From Lachnoclostridium sp. An196 (GTDB lineage Bacteria > Bacillota > Clostridia > Lachnospirales > Lachnospiraceae): DNA of 64,000 nucleotides. Made by a program: the position numbers and the translations under genes. The stretch's first letter is position 1. The number at the start of each line of letters is the position of its first letter. The notes under the pieces are model-generated. The model was not told the origin of the DNA, ran no database searches, and saw only the letters and a program-made list of their open reading frames with translations. Below are positions 62,141-64,000 of this stretch, piece by piece. The stretch lies in contig NZ_NFJZ01000004.1 of assembly GCF_002160135.1 (NCBI RefSeq), forward strand, positions 62,001 through 126,000, read 5' to 3'.

Positions 62141-62686
62141 CTATGCGGTTTCGTTGAGAGCTTTTTTGATCTCGCCGACTTCGTATTCCAGATGGTTCAG
62201 CCGTATCAGGATTAATTCTCGTTCTTCTTTGCCCTTTAATGCCTCATCGAGTTTTCGGCTCAGGTCGATATGGCCTTCGGCGATGATTTTAATGTCACGA
62301 ATCACTTCATTTTCCAATTTAAGCTGGATGCTGTCTGTTCTTTCTGTTATCTGTTCTATTTTGCAATCCATCTGGTCCATTCTAGATTCTATACGATCCA
62401 CTCTGGATTCTATACGATCCACTCTGGAATCCATTTGTTCTATCTTGGAATCCATTTGTTCTATTTTGGAATCCATTTGTTCTATTTTGGAATCCATTTG
62501 TTCTATTTTGGAATCCATTTGTTCTATCTTGGAATCCATTTGTTCTATCTTGGAATCCATCTGTTCTATCTTGGAATCCATTTGTTCCATTTTGGAACCC
62601 ATCTGTCCTATTTTGGAATCTATTTGTTCCATTTTGGAATTCACTTGCTCCAGTTGTGTCAGGATATTTTTTAATTCTTCAGACAC
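62141..62686 (-). CDS. Heptad-repeat coiled-coil protein
   Basis: A 181-residue cytoplasmic protein I do not recognise by function. Residues about 12-115 are a run of some 15 heptads of the type KIEQMDS, grading into RVDRIES units, which should form a long parallel coiled coil; a second helical part (about 120-181, with LIRLNHLEYEVGEIKKAL) resembles the DUF-type coiled coils common in Lachnospiraceae. The start is a GTG at 62686 with GGAGGGG seven bases upstream. No signal peptide. Confidence 0.78.
   Translation of the reverse strand: MSEELKNILTQLEQVNSKMEQIDSKIGQMGSKMEQMDSKIEQMDSKIEQMDSKIEQMDSKIEQMDSKIEQMDSKIEQMDSKIEQMDSRVDRIESRVDRIESRMDQMDCKIEQITERTDSIQLKLENEVIRDIKIIAEGHIDLSRKLDEALKGKEERELILIRLNHLEYEVGEIKKALNETA
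62388..62650 (-). repeat. 21-bp tandem repeats in the coiled-coil gene
   Basis: About twelve 21-bp units; plus-strand core TTCTATTTTGGAATCCATTT. Neighbouring copies are nearly identical, which suggests recent expansion. Confidence 0.9.
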
Positions 62687-62834
62687 TATGTAACCCCTCC
62701 GTTCTTTTGATGGCTTAAAATTGTGAAGCAGCCTGCGCCGGCAATGGTTATCATTTGTAAAAGTAATTATATCATAGCATACTTTTCTTTTAGCGCAAGG
62801 GGGTAAAATATGTTTATGGCATATTTTTTTGGGC

Positions 62835-63338
62835 CTATTCAGGCACTTCGAAGATCCCCAGAGAAGGGGGCGAATAAGTGAATGCCATAAAGCAGACGAC
62901 TATTAAAATCACGGCGATCAGGATCCACAAGGTCTTGGTTCTTGGAGGGCAAGAGAGTGCTGTCCGATAAGCGATACAGAAGCCGGTAAGTACACTGAAG
63001 AAAAAAGTCAGCAGATCCAGAAACAGTGTATGGTATCCGAGAACGCCGGTATATGTGTAAAATATGACGGGAATCGCAAAAGTCCCGGCAAGAGTGCCGG
63101 AAAGCATGGAGAAAAGCACACAGTCTTTTGCATCATGGAATTTAAAATACAAATAAAAAGAATAGCCCAGCATGGGAAAAAAACAGAGTTTCATGTGTTC
63201 CCAGGTGGATTCGTTTACCGGGAAGAAAAGTCCGGCTGCCGTGCTGTATCCGGACCACTCATAGATAAAGTGGGCAAGGGAACCGGCAGCCAGGACAAAG
63301 AATATGCCTTTGAGCAGGTCGCGCTTTAATGAGTTCAT
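62835..63338 (-). CDS. DUF6512-like integral membrane protein
   Basis: A 167-residue protein with about five membrane helices. The NESTWEHMKLCFFP segment after the first helix is the mark of this small Clostridia family. Function unknown. It lies 31 bp after udk on the same strand and may be co-transcribed. Confidence 0.8.
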   Translation of the reverse strand: MNSLKRDLLKGIFFVLAAGSLAHFIYEWSGYSTAAGLFFPVNESTWEHMKLCFFPMLGYSFYLYFKFHDAKDCVLFSMLSGTLAGTFAIPVIFYTYTGVLGYHTLFLDLLTFFFSVLTGFCIAYRTALSCPPRTKTLWILIAVILIVVCFMAFTYSPPSLGIFEVPE

Positions 63339-63369
63339 GATATCACCATGAACAGCATATGCAGCAAAT

Positions 63370-63984
63370 TTACTGTTTATTCAGAAGGAGCCGTATCTTT
63401 GATTGTACAACATCGAAAGCCACATCGTTCATACCGCTGTTGATGACGATATCGGCCAGTGCGCGGGTCGGTTCTACATACAGGTAATGCATGGGTTTTA
63501 CGGTAGTCAGATACTGTTCCACTATATTGTCCAGATCGCGCCCCCGTTCTTTCACATCGCGGACGATTCTCCGCAGGATACGTTCATCCGCGTCTGCTTC
63601 CACATAGATCTTAATATCGATCATGTTCCGGATACGGGGATCGGAGAGCAGCAGGATACCTTCTGCCAGAATGATCTTTTTCGGCTCGATGTGAAGAATC
63701 TTGTCGGAACGGTTGTGCTGGGAATAATCATAGACGGGACAGTCAATGGCATGCCCGGATTTTAACAGTTCCAGATGTTGGAGCATCAGATCGGTCTCCA
63801 GGGAATCCGGATGATCGTAATTTACTTTCTTGCGGTCCTCAAAAGGAACGTCGTCCTGCCGCTTGTAGTAATTGTCGTGGTAAATAACTGCTACGTCATC
63901 TTTGAAGGCTTCTTTCAGGCGGTTTGTAAAAGTCGATTTTCCAGAACCAGTACCGCCTGCGATGCCGATAATGATAGAATTCAT
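63370..63984 (-). CDS. udk: Uridine kinase
   Basis: Phosphorylates uridine and cytidine for pyrimidine salvage. The P-loop GGTGSGKST lies at residues 10-18, followed by YHDNYYK, NYDHPDSLE and PVYDYSQHNR. Length 204 is standard. GAAGGAG precedes the ATG. Confidence 0.95.
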   Translation of the reverse strand: MNSIIIGIAGGTGSGKSTFTNRLKEAFKDDVAVIYHDNYYKRQDDVPFEDRKKVNYDHPDSLETDLMLQHLELLKSGHAIDCPVYDYSQHNRSDKILHIEPKKIILAEGILLLSDPRIRNMIDIKIYVEADADERILRRIVRDVKERGRDLDNIVEQYLTTVKPMHYLYVEPTRALADIVINSGMNDVAFDVVQSKIRLLLNKQ

Positions 63985-64000
63985 GGATACTCCTTCTTTT

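Noticed and set aside
62270-62674. Plus-strand repeats that could look like a repeat-rich gene or CRISPR-like array
   Set aside because: The 21-bp periodicity is coding heptads of the minus-strand protein; there are no unique spacers and no cas genes.

Overview
The window reads as a chromosomal segment from an anaerobic, spore-forming Firmicute of class Clostridia, most likely a Lachnospiraceae-type gut bacterium. The evidence is moderate GC, strong GGAGG ribosome sites, spore genes (gpr, spoIIP, a GerM-domain lipoprotein), the radical-SAM protein HemZ, and above all a SCIFF ribosomal peptide with its radical-SAM maturase, a near-universal Clostridia marker. No species can be named from the sequence alone. 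There is no prophage, insertion sequence or CRISPR array, and gene density is high.

Layout. 1-7.3 kb: the tail of an MFS permease, then arginine biosynthesis: argG facing argC-GNAT-argJ-argB-argD across a shared intergenic region with ArgR-box-like palindromes, then a small DMT permease. No argF is present. 7.3-14.2 kb: an apparent operon of a ComEA-like lipoprotein, an OmpR-type response regulator, a histidine kinase, a double-GerMN lipoprotein and ComEC, followed by holA. 14.2-20 kb: rpsT on the minus strand, the spore protease gpr, spoIIP, lepA and hemW. 20-23 kb: a MoxR-like ATPase, a VWA protein and a small protein. 23-28 kb: polysaccharide deacetylase, rarA, a cell-wall amidase, an EamA permease and a truncated sigma-factor-like protein. 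28-32 kb: a trehalose locus (treC-treP, treR) with three copies of a TACGTA-centred palindrome placed as a repressor operator. 32-33.3 kb: a candidate small RNA and an NYN-LOTUS-LOTUS protein. 33.3-38 kb: an operon of two tandem LeuD/LeuC-type dehydratase pairs and a Gfo/Idh oxidoreductase. 38-41.6 kb: a CNNM/CBS protein, a TIGR04086-like membrane protein, the SCIFF precursor and its maturase. 41.6-51.6 kb: housekeeping genes recJ, apt, relA/spoT, a metallo-beta-lactamase-fold hydrolase, hemZ, hisS and aspS. 51.6-57 kb: an Rpn-type nuclease with a heptad-repeat tail, then an ABC exporter with a large surface CARDB-like protein. 57-64 kb: a frameshifted lipase-like hydrolase, an LUD protein, pepF, a nitroreductase, tRNA-Gly, a heptad-repeat coiled-coil protein, a DUF6512-like membrane protein and udk.

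The points most worth following are the sigma-like protein that keeps the core-binding region but lacks region 4, the paired dehydratases of unknown substrate, the lipase frameshift lying on two canonical -1 slippery heptamers, the candidate small RNA beside the NYN-LOTUS gene, and the competence/two-component/GerM operon. Functional calls rest on recognised motifs and gene order; no database search was run.
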